Below, in pieces: positions 49,902 to 58,209 of a DNA stretch of 64,000 bases. The notes under the pieces are model-generated. The model had not been told where the DNA came from and did no database searches. It was given only the letters and a program-made list of their open reading frames with translations. The stretch covers positions 62,001 through 126,000 of the forward strand of contig NZ_JBGQOG010000011.1 of assembly GCF_052113705.1 (NCBI RefSeq). Reading direction: 5' to 3'. Numbering within the stretch: position 1 is the first letter of the stretch; each line of letters opens with the position of its first letter. The stretch is from JBGQOG01 sp052113705. Its GTDB lineage: Bacteria > Pseudomonadota > Alphaproteobacteria > Rhodobacterales > Rhodobacteraceae. The position numbers and the translations under genes were made by a program.

Positions 49902-50594
49902 ATGCTATTTGGGTACGAATGGGACATCTCGAGCCCCGGGGCCTTCGCGCTTTCGATCCTGCCGATCCTGCTGCGCGGGCTCTGGGTGACGGTGCAGGCA
50001 ACGCTTCTGGGCTTTGTGGTGGCGCTGATCCTCGGGCTGGTGCTGGCGCTGCTCAAGGCCGCGCCGCTGCGCCTCATCCGCTGGCCTGCCGGGGTGATCA
50101 CCGAGTTTCTGCGGGACACGCCGCTGCTCGCCCAGCTTTTCTTTCTCTACTACGTCCTGCCCGATTACGGGATCATCCTGCCCGCCTTCATGACGGGTGC
50201 GCTGGCTTTGGGGCTGCAATACAGCGCCTATACCTCCGAGGTCTACCGCGCCGGGCTGGAGGCGGTGGCGCGCGGCCAGCGCGAAGCGGCGCGGGCGCTG
50301 AACCTGACCGCCGCGCGGAATTTCACCCATGTCATCCTGCCCCAGGCGCTGCCCCGCATCGTGCCTGCCTTGGGCAATTATCTGGTCTCGATCATGAAAG
50401 ACGTGCCGGTCCTGTCGGTGGTGACGGTACTGGAGATGCTGAATGTCGCCCGGATCATCGGCGACCGCACCTTCAACTATCTGATCCCACTCTCGATGGT
50501 GGGCGGCCTCTATCTGATCATGACCCTTATCGCCTCGGCCGGGGTGCGCGCGCTTGACCGCCACCTGCCGCAACACGGAGTGCCGCTGAAATGA
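49902..50594 (+). CDS. ehuD: Ectoine/hydroxyectoine ABC transporter permease
   Basis: The 230-residue permease has five predicted membrane segments. ILLRGLWVTVQATLLGFVVALILG is followed by FLRDTPLLAQLFFLYYVLPDYG near 68 and the EAA loop GQREAARALNLTAARNFTHVILPQALPRI near 127-155. It is encoded three bases after ehuC and its stop overlaps the ehuA start (ATGA), so expression is coupled. Confidence 0.92.
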   Translation: MLFGYEWDISSPGAFALSILPILLRGLWVTVQATLLGFVVALILGLVLALLKAAPLRLIRWPAGVITEFLRDTPLLAQLFFLYYVLPDYGIILPAFMTGALALGLQYSAYTSEVYRAGLEAVARGQREAARALNLTAARNFTHVILPQALPRIVPALGNYLVSIMKDVPVLSVVTVLEMLNVARIIGDRTFNYLIPLSMVGGLYLIMTLIASAGVRALDRHLPQHGVPLK

Positions 50595-51406
50595 GCAATC
50601 CCGTCGCTGACACTGCGAACACCACCCAGAACGCCAAACCGATTGTGAAATTCGACAAGGTCGTCAAACGCTTCGGCGATCACACCGTCCTTGACCAGCT
50701 GAGCTTTGAGGTGATGCCCGGCGAAAAGGTCTCGATCATCGGGCCGTCGGGGTCCGGCAAATCCACGGTCCTGCGCATCCTGATGACCCTGGAGGGGATC
50801 GAGGGCGGCGTCGTCTATGTCGGGGGAGAGCCTTTGTGGCATGAACCTGACGGGCCGGGTCTTAAACCCGCCTCGGAGGCGCATTTGCGCCGCATGCGCG
50901 GGCAGTTGGGGATGGTCTTCCAGTCCTTCAACCTCTTCCCGCATATGAGTGTGGTGCGCAACATCACCGAAGCGCCGGTGCAGGTGCTGGGGCTGAGCCG
51001 CGCCGAGGCCCGCGCGCGCGCGCTCGACCTGTTGGAGCTGGTGGGTCTGAGCGATCACGCCGAGAAATTCCCGCATCAGCTGTCGGGCGGGCAACAACAG
51101 CGCGTGGGGATTGCCCGGGCGCTGGCGATGCGCCCCAGCATCCTGCTGTTTGATGAACCCACCTCGGCGCTGGACCCCGAGCTGGTGGGCGAAGTGCTGA
51201 CGGTGATCGGCCAACTCGCGGCGGAACATGATCTGACGATGCTGCTGGTGACGCATGAGATGCGCTTTGCCCGCGAGATTTCGGACCGTGTTCTGTTCTT
51301 CGATCAGGGCCAGATCTGTGAATCGGGTCCGCCGGAGGAACTCTTCACCGATCCACAGGAGGAACGGACGCGGGAGTTTCTGAAAACGGTGCTCGCCGCA
51401 AACTGA
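50591..51406 (+). CDS. ehuA: Ectoine/hydroxyectoine ABC transporter ATP-binding protein
   Basis: The 271-residue ATPase has Walker A GPSGSGKST near 52, Q-loop VFQSFNLFPHMSV near 110, signature LSGGQQQRVGIARALAM near 162 and Walker B ILLFDEPTSALDPELVG near 182, followed by the H-loop LLVTHEMRFAREI. It powers the ehuC/ehuD permease. The gene ends the ectoine locus. The operon runs about 8 kb from ectA without an internal promoter evident from sequence. Confidence 0.95.
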   Translation: MSNPVADTANTTQNAKPIVKFDKVVKRFGDHTVLDQLSFEVMPGEKVSIIGPSGSGKSTVLRILMTLEGIEGGVVYVGGEPLWHEPDGPGLKPASEAHLRRMRGQLGMVFQSFNLFPHMSVVRNITEAPVQVLGLSRAEARARALDLLELVGLSDHAEKFPHQLSGGQQQRVGIARALAMRPSILLFDEPTSALDPELVGEVLTVIGQLAAEHDLTMLLVTHEMRFAREISDRVLFFDQGQICESGPPEELFTDPQEERTREFLKTVLAAN

Positions 51407-51523
51407 ACGCGCAGGCCGCCATCCTGGCGGTGGCGCGCGGGTCCTGCGCCCTGACCGCCGCCGCGTCCCCCGGGGGAGGGGGGCATCCGACCGGCGTGAT
51501 GACGCGCCGCAGGATGCGCTTGT

Positions 51524-52267
51524 TCAGCCGGTCGGTTCGCACTCGGCGCAGATCTCTCCGGCCTCGGATTGCGCGTCGAGCCTCTCCGCCTCTGCTGCCG
51601 TAACCGGATGGAAACGCAGGCTGTCACCTGCGCGGAACACGAAAGGCTCGGCGCGTCGGGGATCAAAACTGCGCAAGGGTGTCCGGCCCAGAAAACGCCA
51701 GCCACTCGGCCCCGCAAGCGCCCCCACACTGGCCTGCGCACCGCCGATGGAGATGCCGCCCGCCGGGGTCATCTGCCGCGGCACCGCAAGGCGCGGGGTG
51801 TGCAGCAGCTCCGGCAGGCCGCCGAGATAGGTGTACCCGGGGGCAAATCCGATCATATAGACCCGGTATTCCACCGAGGCATGCAGCGCGATCAGCGCCG
51901 CGGGTGTCAGCCCTTTCATCGCGGCCAGCTCATCAAGGTCAAGACCCGCCGCCGCACCGTAAAGCACGGGCACATGCCACCGCCGAGGCTGGTGCTGGCC
52001 GGGCTGCAGCCGCGTGAGCATCGCGGTCAGTTCCGCCTGCAGTGCCGCACCGCGGATGCGGCCGGGGTCATAGCACACCATCACCGAACGGTAGGTGGGC
52101 ACCCATTCTGTGACGCCATCGGGGGGGGCCTGCGTCAGCAATTGATCCAGCGCAACCACCTGATCGTGAAGGCTTTCCGAGATCTGAATACCAAATTCAA
52201 CCACCAGAGCGCTGTCTCCGGCGGGCAGGATGCGCGGCATGCCGGCGGCAGAGAGGGCAGGTGGCAT
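51524..52267 (-). CDS. pxpB: 5-oxoprolinase subunit B (KipI family)
   Basis: The 247-residue protein starts at 52267 with AAGGAA upstream. The N-terminal part (about residues 8-95) and C-terminal cyclophilin-like part (about 100-235) match PxpB/KipI, with VPVLYGAAAGLDLDELA near 98, IALHASVEYRVYMIGFAPGYTYLGGLPELL near 125-154 and TPAGGISIGGAQASVGALAGPSGWRFLGRTPLRSF near 167-202. PxpB with PxpC and PxpA forms the ATP-dependent 5-oxoprolinase that opens pyroglutamate to glutamate. The subunit pair is separated here by a dehydrogenase gene and a small ORF, an unusual order. The gene is convergent with ehuA. Confidence 0.92.
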   Translation of the reverse strand: MPPALSAAGMPRILPAGDSALVVEFGIQISESLHDQVVALDQLLTQAPPDGVTEWVPTYRSVMVCYDPGRIRGAALQAELTAMLTRLQPGQHQPRRWHVPVLYGAAAGLDLDELAAMKGLTPAALIALHASVEYRVYMIGFAPGYTYLGGLPELLHTPRLAVPRQMTPAGGISIGGAQASVGALAGPSGWRFLGRTPLRSFDPRRAEPFVFRAGDSLRFHPVTAAEAERLDAQSEAGEICAECEPTG

Positions 52268-52449
52268 GACGGTTCCTTGTGGCAGGGAATGCTCTTTGGG
52301 TGAGGAAGGCAGGGACAGGGTACACGCCGCGGCAGAGGGCGCAAGGGGCCGGTGGCGGAAGCTGCCCCGGATGGCGGCCCCGGATGGCGGCCCCGGACGG
52401 CGGACCCTTGGGGCGCATCAGGGTTCTGCCGGGCAAAAAGCCATGTCGC

Positions 52450-53412
52450 TCACGCCGATGTGGCCTGTCCGGGCCAGCCCGGCGGGCTGTTGAGGGCGGT
52501 TTCGGGGATCTGCCCCGCCAGGGCGGTCAGCACATGGCCCACGCTGCCCAGAGCAACCCGCGACAGAGCCTCACGCGTGGCGCCGCCCTGATGCGGGGTG
52601 AAGATCACCTGCGCAAAGGCGGCCAGCGGACCCTGCGGCGCCTCCGGAGAGTAGACATCGAGCGCTGCGGCCGCGATCTGACCGTTTGCGAGGGCGGCGG
52701 CCAGGGCCGCCTCGTCAACCAGCCCGGCGCGGGCGGTGTTGACGAGGATTGCCCCCGGTTTGCAGGCAGAGAGCGCCGCCGCGCCGATCAGGCCCCGCGT
52801 TTGCGGGCGCAACGGCGTGTGCAGCGAAATCAGGTCGGCTTTTGCCAGACCCTGCGTGAGATCGGTGACCCGCTCGTAGCCCTCGACCAAGGGCGCATGG
52901 GGCGAGTAGATCAGCACGCGCATGCCGAAAGCGTCGCGCAGGATGCGCCCCAGACCGGCACCAATCGTGCCCCAGCCGACGATCAACGCGGTCTTGCCGG
53001 ACAGTTCAAAGGTCGGAAAGGCTTCACGGAATCCGTGTTGCCCGGCGCGGACCGCGCGGTCGCCTGCCGGGATCCGCCGGGCCGCCGCAAGCGCCAGACC
53101 CAGCGCCAGTTCCACCACCGAGCGGGCATTCGCCCCCGGCGTGTTGCACACGAGAACCCCCTGGCGTGTTGCGGCCTCCTTATCCACGGCATCATGGCCC
53201 GCGCCATGCACGACCACCACCCGCAAACGTTTGCCCGCGGCAATCGCGGCCGCCGACAGCCCGGCATCGCGGGTGATCACCGCCTCGCACGCGCCGATGC
53301 GCGGCAGGATGCTGGCGTCCGTGGGGTCGGGGCAGAGTACCGCCTCAACGCCATTGGCACGCAGCAGGGCAAGTCCATCGGCGTGAACCGGCTGAACGAT
53401 CAGACATTTCAT
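52450..53412 (-). CDS. D-isomer-specific 2-hydroxyacid dehydrogenase
   Basis: The 320-residue protein has the split Rossmann arrangement of the family. The NAD motif IVGWGTIGAGLGRILRDAFG lies at about 143-162. Catalytic Arg lies in INTARAGLVDEAALAAAL-like ILVNTARAGLVDEAAL near 225. Catalytic Glu follows about 30 residues later, and the terminal His is in IFTPHQGGATREAL near 280. Substrate-side residues resemble phosphoglycerate or hydroxypyruvate dehydrogenase-like proteins. The start ATG overlaps the stop of the small ORF upstream (ATGA). A role linked to pyroglutamate/glutamate use is suggested only by position. Confidence 0.9.
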   Translation of the reverse strand: MKCLIVQPVHADGLALLRANGVEAVLCPDPTDASILPRIGACEAVITRDAGLSAAAIAAGKRLRVVVVHGAGHDAVDKEAATRQGVLVCNTPGANARSVVELALGLALAAARRIPAGDRAVRAGQHGFREAFPTFELSGKTALIVGWGTIGAGLGRILRDAFGMRVLIYSPHAPLVEGYERVTDLTQGLAKADLISLHTPLRPQTRGLIGAAALSACKPGAILVNTARAGLVDEAALAAALANGQIAAAALDVYSPEAPQGPLAAFAQVIFTPHQGGATREALSRVALGSVGHVLTALAGQIPETALNSPPGWPGQATSA

Positions 53413-53705
53413 TCCCGGATGCTCCGCTTTGGTGATCTGTCTGCGGCCCGGGGATTGCCGGGCTGACAGGACGCAATCCTGAGGTGGGAGGAGGTGGAGT
53501 TGCGCGCCATCATCCGCTGTGGTTCCCGTTGCCGGAGCCCCAGCCGCAGGGCTCCCGGTCGCATCGCCCTCAGCCTTAGCGGCCGTAACCGCGCCGGGCG
53601 CAGCCCCAATGCCCGCGGACAGGCACGGTTGGGTTGCCCCGGGTGTTCACGGGGCGGTGGGTCAATGTGGAATGCGTGGCGACGGGCTTGCAGCTCTGTG
53701 CTCAT
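53409..53705 (-). CDS. Small Arg/Pro-rich ORF coupled to its neighbours
   Basis: This 98-codon frame fills the gap between pxpC and the dehydrogenase gene. Its ATG overlaps the pxpC stop as ATGA and its TGA overlaps the dehydrogenase start as ATGA, which would be unlikely if it were not translated. The predicted peptide begins MSTELQARRHAFHIDPPPRE and then becomes Arg/Leu/Pro-rich, without recognised domains, membrane segments or a signal. Its composition resembles off-frame translation of GC-rich DNA, and it contains rare TTA and CTA codons. It may be a true small gene, a remnant of a larger gene, or a leader that couples translation. Confidence 0.35.
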   Translation of the reverse strand: MSTELQARRHAFHIDPPPREHPGQPNRACPRALGLRPARLRPLRLRAMRPGALRLGLRQREPQRMMARNSTSSHLRIASCQPGNPRAADRSPKRSIRE

Positions 53706-54805
53706 GGTGCGGCTTCCGGACGGGCGCGCGCAGTGGCCGCATCGTCGGGAGGGGCGTCGAGATCGGCCAGAGATGCCGCAAAGGCCCTGCGTTGTGCGAT
53801 CAGCATGTCCTCCGCGACGGCGGCGCTGATCGCGCGAAACCGGAAATGCGCGCCTGCAGGCATCTGCGCCAGACGCGGCAGATCAACCGTCGCCACCGTG
53901 GCGATTTTGGGATAGCCGCCGGTGGTTTGCCGATCCGCCATCAGGACCATCGGCTGTCCCGATCCGGGCACCTGAACCGACCCGGCCACCGTGCCGTCTG
54001 AAATGATGTCATGGCCCCGCGCCGCGGGCAGGGCGGGCCCTTCGAGCACCATGGCCATGCGGTCCCGCTTTTGCCCCACCCGATAGGGAGAGCGCAGCAG
54101 CCGCGCGACAATCTCGGGCGCGAAATGGTCCGCCTGCGGGCCGAGAACGATATGAATGGGCCCGCTCCGTCCGCGCCAGGGACGGTGCAATCGTCTGTTG
54201 CAGGCAGGGTCGTGCACCTGCGTGGTCTGCGGTGCATCTGCGCGCCGCCAAAGATCCGGTGCGGTGCCCGTGGCGTCCTGCGGTCCCGGCTCTTGCGGCT
54301 CCTGTCCCTTCGGCGCGGCGCCGCGCAGGCCAAGCGGCACAGCATCGCCCTCCGTGAGGACCCGCCCGTCAACCCCGCCAAGGCGCGTCCGCAGATGGGT
54401 CGCGCGCGCGCCCAGAACCTCGGGCGTGTCAAACCCGCCCGAGACGGCAAGATAGCCCCAGACCGTTTCCCGCATCGCCCCGATGCTCAACACCTCGCCC
54501 GCGCGGATCAGATGGCTTTGCCAGGGCGCGACCGGGCGCCCGGCGATCAGCATCTCTGTCACCGCGCCGCAGACGGCGATGCAGCGGTCGTCGTCAAAGC
54601 GAAGCGTGCCGCCGACATGGGCAAATTCCACCGCCGCCGCCGTCAGCGGATTGCCCACCAGCGCATTGGCCATCTGCAGCGCCTGCGGGTCCATGGCACC
54701 CGATCCCGAGACCCCAAAGCGCAGGAGGCCCTGCCGCCCGGCATCCTGCACCGTCATCATCAAGCCGGCCCGCAAGATATGCGCATGCTCTGTGGACCGG
54801 ATCAC
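53702..54805 (-). CDS. pxpC: 5-oxoprolinase subunit C (KipA family, biotin-dependent carboxyltransferase-like)
   Basis: The 367-residue protein starts at a GTG (54805). ATGs at codons 16-17 would shorten it, but the family expects about 10 residues before the TVQDAGRQG motif, so the GTG is kept. Features are LMMTVQDAGRQGLLRFGVSGSGAMDPQALQMANALVGN (about 15-52), WGYLAVSGGFDTPEVLGA near 115 and the C-terminal VPGSGQPMVLMADRQTTGGYPKIATVATVDLPRLAQM (about 280-316). About 60 residues (165-230) form a low-complexity Pro/Gln/Asp linker longer than usual. PxpC works with PxpB in ATP-dependent cleavage of 5-oxoproline. No pxpA is present nearby. Confidence 0.9.
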   Translation of the reverse strand: MIRSTEHAHILRAGLMMTVQDAGRQGLLRFGVSGSGAMDPQALQMANALVGNPLTAAAVEFAHVGGTLRFDDDRCIAVCGAVTEMLIAGRPVAPWQSHLIRAGEVLSIGAMRETVWGYLAVSGGFDTPEVLGARATHLRTRLGGVDGRVLTEGDAVPLGLRGAAPKGQEPQEPGPQDATGTAPDLWRRADAPQTTQVHDPACNRRLHRPWRGRSGPIHIVLGPQADHFAPEIVARLLRSPYRVGQKRDRMAMVLEGPALPAARGHDIISDGTVAGSVQVPGSGQPMVLMADRQTTGGYPKIATVATVDLPRLAQMPAGAHFRFRAISAAVAEDMLIAQRRAFAASLADLDAPPDDAATARARPEAAP

Positions 54806-55281
54806 GGTTTTCTGCCCTCAGCCCGCAGCCCAAAGGGGGAAAGGCGGCGGTTCCCCGCCCGGCTGCACCGGCGGGCGGGGGCATGGCGCAGCCATCCGGC
54901 TCTGCCGCCCGGCCAGCGGGGGCGCCCTGCAGGGCACAGTGCGGGCCCGCCGTCGCGCGCGGTGACGGCGGCCGCGGGCGGCGGGGTCTTGGTCCGGGTC
55001 TTGGCGGGCGTGATGGGTCGCATGGGGTCTCCGTCAGGGCGCAAGCGGCATCGGCACCGCCACGTCGCGCGGCCCTATTGAACGGGATGCCACCGGAAAA
55101 GCCAATGGCTCTCCGAAACGGCTTCGGTGAAATCCCTGCACCGCACACTGACCACCCGCGCCGGGGCAGCGGGCGGCCACGCGGACCGCCGGACGGCAGG
55201 CCAGTGCCGCGGCGGACAAAATCTGCTTTTTCTTTGCCTCCGGGACGGATAGCCAGACAAGAGCAATGCGGGAGGTTCGCG
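54806..55281. other. Gene-free GC-rich stretch between pxpC and the VOC gene
   Basis: These 476 bases contain very GC-rich DNA without a convincing reading frame. An 80-codon minus-strand frame (54802-55044) overlaps the pxpC GTG as GTGA but is Arg/Pro-rich and motif-free, and I do not call it. Promoters for the divergent pxpC operon and VOC gene must lie here. I saw no clear operator. Confidence 0.55.
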
Positions 55282-55695
55282 ATGAAATCTGTCTTCCATC
55301 TGGCGCTACATGTCACCGATCTGGAAAGCACCCGGACGTTTTACCGGGATGTTCTGGGCTGTGAAGAAGGCCGCTCCACCGAAACCTGGGTCGATTTCGA
55401 CTTTTTCGGGCATCAGTTGTCCCTGCATCTGGGCAAGCCGTTTGACACCACGCGCAGCGGCAAGGTGGGAGACCATATGGTGATGATGCCGCATATGGGC
55501 GCGGTCCTGCGGCTGTCGGATTGGCTGGACCTCTCGGCGCGGCTGGTCGCCCGCGGCGTCGAGTTTGACATTCCGCCGGTGGTCCGCTTTGCCGGGGAAC
55601 CGGGCGAACAGCGCACGATGTTTTTCTTTGACCCCTCTGGAAATCCGATTGAAATCAAAGGTTTCGCAGATTTCGATCAGCTGTTCGCGAAATAG
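55282..55695 (+). CDS. VOC-family protein (glyoxalase/dioxygenase-like)
   Basis: The 137-residue single-module VOC protein starts at 55282 after a GGGAGG site. MKSVFHLALHVTDLESTRTFYRDVLGCEEGR opens the first beta-alpha-beta-beta-beta unit with a His in a metal-ligand position (residue about 6 or 10). FFGHQLSLHLG near 46-56 and MFFFDPSGNPIEIKGF near 114-129 hold further candidate His/Glu ligands. Full metal-binding VOC enzymes work as dimers of such modules. The substrate is unknown. The gene is isolated, between the pxp operon and DUF3309. Confidence 0.85.
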   Translation: MKSVFHLALHVTDLESTRTFYRDVLGCEEGRSTETWVDFDFFGHQLSLHLGKPFDTTRSGKVGDHMVMMPHMGAVLRLSDWLDLSARLVARGVEFDIPPVVRFAGEPGEQRTMFFFDPSGNPIEIKGFADFDQLFAK

Positions 55696-55825
55696 GCGCA
55701 ACAGGCACGGGCGGTCCCTTCGCGGGCCGCCCTCTGGTCGTGTGGTCAACGGGCAGGCCGCCGTGCCGCACAGATCCTGCAATGGGGGCGACGCAGGGGG
55801 CTCCCCCGCGTCGCCCCGTCATGGG

Positions 55826-55990
55826 TCAGATGCGGCCCAACACCATCAGGACAAGCACGATGATCAGCACCGTGCCCAGCAGGCCCACCCCGGTATGGCC
55901 AAATCCATAGCCATAGCCCCCAAAGCGTCCGCTGAACCCGCCCAGAAGGGCGACAATCAGCAAAATCAACAGCAAAAGTCCAAGTGACAT
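55826..55990 (-). CDS. DUF3309-family small membrane protein
   Basis: This 54-residue protein starts MSLGLLLLILLIVALLGGF after a GGAGCC site six bases upstream of the ATG at 55990. It has two hydrophobic stretches (about residues 3-18 and 34-51) separated by a Gly/Tyr/Phe-rich turn (GRFGGYGYGFGHTGVG), and ends VLMVLGRI. This is the pattern of DUF3309, tiny inner-membrane proteins of unknown function that are common in proteobacteria and often associated with stress. No operon partner is evident. Confidence 0.85.
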   Translation of the reverse strand: MSLGLLLLILLIVALLGGFSGRFGGYGYGFGHTGVGLLGTVLIIVLVLMVLGRI

Positions 55991-56480
55991 AGATCCGGCT
56001 CCAATTTTTCGGGGATGCACAGGGGCATTTCCCTTGAGGTGAATGGTGACCATCGGCTTGCCGCCGCGGTGACCGCGGCGATCCGATTGGCCCTGGGCGC
56101 ATGCCCGCGGTGGATATCGTCTGCGAGAGAAGCTTCGTTCTTGCGCCTGAGGCCGAGCGGCGGCGCAGAGGTCTGAAGCGCAAGTGTGATGTGTCTTTCG
56201 CAGATCAAACGCGCGCGGGCGGGGAATGTTCCGCGCCATGGGCGTCAATGGGTTTTGGCCCCTGGCGTGTGCGGATCCCGCGCGTGCCGGTGACATTGCC
56301 GCGCGGACCCCAGGCCCGCAGCCAATGACCGGTCACGGGATGGCTGCGCCTGCATCGCGATCCGGCGAAGGATTGGCCCGGGAATGGCCTGCGCGGGGCA
56401 CGCGGTCCTGTGAGATGAAGCGTCGGCGGCTTTCAGGGTTTGGCCGCGTCGGGACCGGCGAACCTCGGTTCCCGCTCTTA

Positions 56481-56548
56481 CGGTCAGGAATCCAGGGCGG
56501 TCAGGAAGCCAGTGCGGTCAGGTTTTCCCTGCGGTCGTGAACCGCAGG
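56481..56548. repeat. Degenerate 17-bp tandem repeat, four units
   Basis: CGGTCAGG begins units at 56481, 56498 and 56515, and CGGTCGTG begins a fourth at 56532, with an exact 17-bp period. Inner bases vary between units. The periodicity is exact over four copies, so chance is unlikely. Units resemble weak iteron-type or slippage repeats rather than CRISPR repeats, which would need longer conserved units and unique spacers. Confidence 0.6.
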
Positions 56549-56549
56549 G
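56527..56549. repeat. Hairpin with nine-base arms inside the tandem repeat
   Basis: CCCTGCGGT (56527-56535) and ACCGCAGGG (56541-56549) are perfect complements around a five-base loop. The hairpin overlaps the last unit of the 17-bp repeat. It could form a stable stem in RNA or DNA. Confidence 0.65.
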
Positions 56550-57156
56550 GATTGGCCTCGCATCAGCCGGTGCCCAAGCCCCGACCCCCGGTGCCCATCT
56601 CCAAACCCAGCCGCAGGGGCGCGCCTTGCGGTGCATCAGCCCTGTTGCGGCACTTGGCTGCCTGAACCACCTGAGCCGCGCGCTCTGGCGGGCGGGGGGT
56701 CGGCTTGCAACCGCCGATGTCTGCCGGTGGGTTGCATGTGGCAAGCGCGGCGGCGGTCGGCGCGGCGCCCCGAAATGACCGAATGGTGGCAGCCTCTGAA
56801 AGCCCGGCCCGCCTTCTCGCGGACGGTGGAACCCCGGAGTGAAACGGAGAGGTCGGCGGCCATGGCCAATGCCGGGCGCGAGGGCCTTATGCGGGATCCG
56901 GCCTTTGCTGCCTATCTCCAGACGCCACCTTCGGGGGCGGGGGCAAGATGCGTGCAAAAGGTACTTGCGCGCACCGCCGCGACCAAAGCGGCGGCTTTCG
57001 CGCGCCTCACGGCGATGTGCTCACATTTTCCCCTGTGTTTTGGGCTAGTGTGCGGGCCAGCCGGAACCGGGCGCGCGCGCCCCGCGTTTTGGACAGTACC
57101 AGACCCGGTCCGCCCCGGGCGCGCGTTCTGACCCCCTTGGCGGCAAAGGAGCTTTT

Positions 57157-58209
57157 GTGGCGCATCCTGTCAAATTGCTTTCCGTCAGCACGGCGGTTCC
57201 CGTCCACATGATCACCCAACGCGAAGCGGCGCAGGTGGCGCATGAGAGCTTTTCGGCGCGGTTCGATGATTTCGAGCGTCTGGTGAAAGTGTTTGAAAGC
57301 TCGGGCATTCTGCGCCGCCATCTGGTGCAGCCGCTGGATTGGTATCTCAAACCTTTGGGCTGGTCGGAACGCAATGCCGCCTATCTCGAGGGCGCAACCG
57401 CGCTTTTCACCGATGCGGCCGCCAAGGCGCTGGCGGCGGCCGGGGTGACGGGGGATGCGGTGGACACAGTGGTCACCATTTCCTCAACGGGGCTGGCGAC
57501 ACCGGCGCTGGATGCCCGCGCGGCCGAGACGCTGGGGTTTCGCAGCGATGTTGAGCGGGTGCCGGTGTTTGGGCTTGGCTGTGCGGGCGGCGTGTCAGGG
57601 ATGAGCCTGGGCGCGCGTCTGGCGCAGGCCCGGCCCGGCAGCACGGTCCTCGTTGTGGCGGTTGAGCTTTGCTCGGTCGCTTTCCGCATGGACAAGCTGA
57701 CCAAGGAGAACATCGTTGCCACCGCCCTTTTTGCCGATGGCGCCGCCGCCTGTGTGCTGCGGGCGGGCGAGGGCGGGCTGGCCCGCGTTGAGATGTCCGG
57801 CCAGCACACTTGGCCCGGCACCCTCGACATCATGGGCTGGGATGTGGATGACATCGGCCTTGGCGTGATCTTTGACCGCGCGATCCCGCCCTTTGCCGAA
57901 GCCAATATCGCGCCTGCGATTGCGGGTATTCTGGCGCGCGGCGGGTTGAAGCTGACGGATATCGACCGTTTCGCCTGCCATCCGGGCGGCGCGAAAGTCA
58001 TCACCGCGCTGGAGCGGGCGCTGACGCTGGAGCAGGGCGCGCTTGATCATGAGCGCGCGGTGCTGGCGGATTTCGGGAACATGTCGGCCCCCACGGCGCT
58101 TTTCGTGCTGGACCGCGTCATCCGGTCCGGCCTGCCGCCCCGCACCCTGTTGACCGCGATGGGGCCGGGCTTTACCGCCAGCTGCGTCTCGCTGCAGGTG
58201 GCCGCATGA
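57157..58209 (+). CDS. Type III polyketide synthase (chalcone/alkylpyrone synthase-like)
   Basis: The 350-residue protein starts at a GTG with AAAGGAG nearby. The Cys-His-Asn catalytic triad of type III PKS is visible: Cys142 in VFGLGCAGGVSG, His275 in RFACHPGGAK and Asn308 in DFGNMSAPT. The C-terminal GPGFTASCVSLQ matches the family. The enzyme should condense malonyl-CoA units onto an acyl-CoA starter to give a pyrone or resorcinol. It overlaps by four bases (ATGA) an ICMT-type methyltransferase gene, the arrangement seen in bacterial alkylpyrone clusters, so a methylated alkylpyrone or alkylresorcinol is expected. Confidence 0.92.
   Translation: MAHPVKLLSVSTAVPVHMITQREAAQVAHESFSARFDDFERLVKVFESSGILRRHLVQPLDWYLKPLGWSERNAAYLEGATALFTDAAAKALAAAGVTGDAVDTVVTISSTGLATPALDARAAETLGFRSDVERVPVFGLGCAGGVSGMSLGARLAQARPGSTVLVVAVELCSVAFRMDKLTKENIVATALFADGAAACVLRAGEGGLARVEMSGQHTWPGTLDIMGWDVDDIGLGVIFDRAIPPFAEANIAPAIAGILARGGLKLTDIDRFACHPGGAKVITALERALTLEQGALDHERAVLADFGNMSAPTALFVLDRVIRSGLPPRTLLTAMGPGFTASCVSLQVAA

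Larger units (their letters stand above)
55991..57156. other. Gene-poor stretch upstream of the polyketide synthase
   Basis: These 1166 bases lack a credible gene. Frames on both strands are Arg/Pro/Ala-rich with no motif and poor start sites. The stretch contains a degenerate 17-bp tandem repeat at 56481-56548 and a nine-base-arm hairpin at 56527-56549. The polyketide synthase promoter should lie within the last 150 bases, before the AAAGGAG site at about 57147. Sequence character suggests decayed or non-coding DNA. Confidence 0.6.

Noticed and set aside
54802..55044. Minus-strand 80-codon frame overlapping the pxpC GTG as GTGA
   Set aside because: It is Arg/Pro-rich with no ribosome-binding site and no coupled partner upstream. 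The single overlap can be chance.
56481..56548. CRISPR array
   Set aside because: The period is only 17 bp, with no conserved repeat of 23 bp or more, no spacers and no cas genes nearby.
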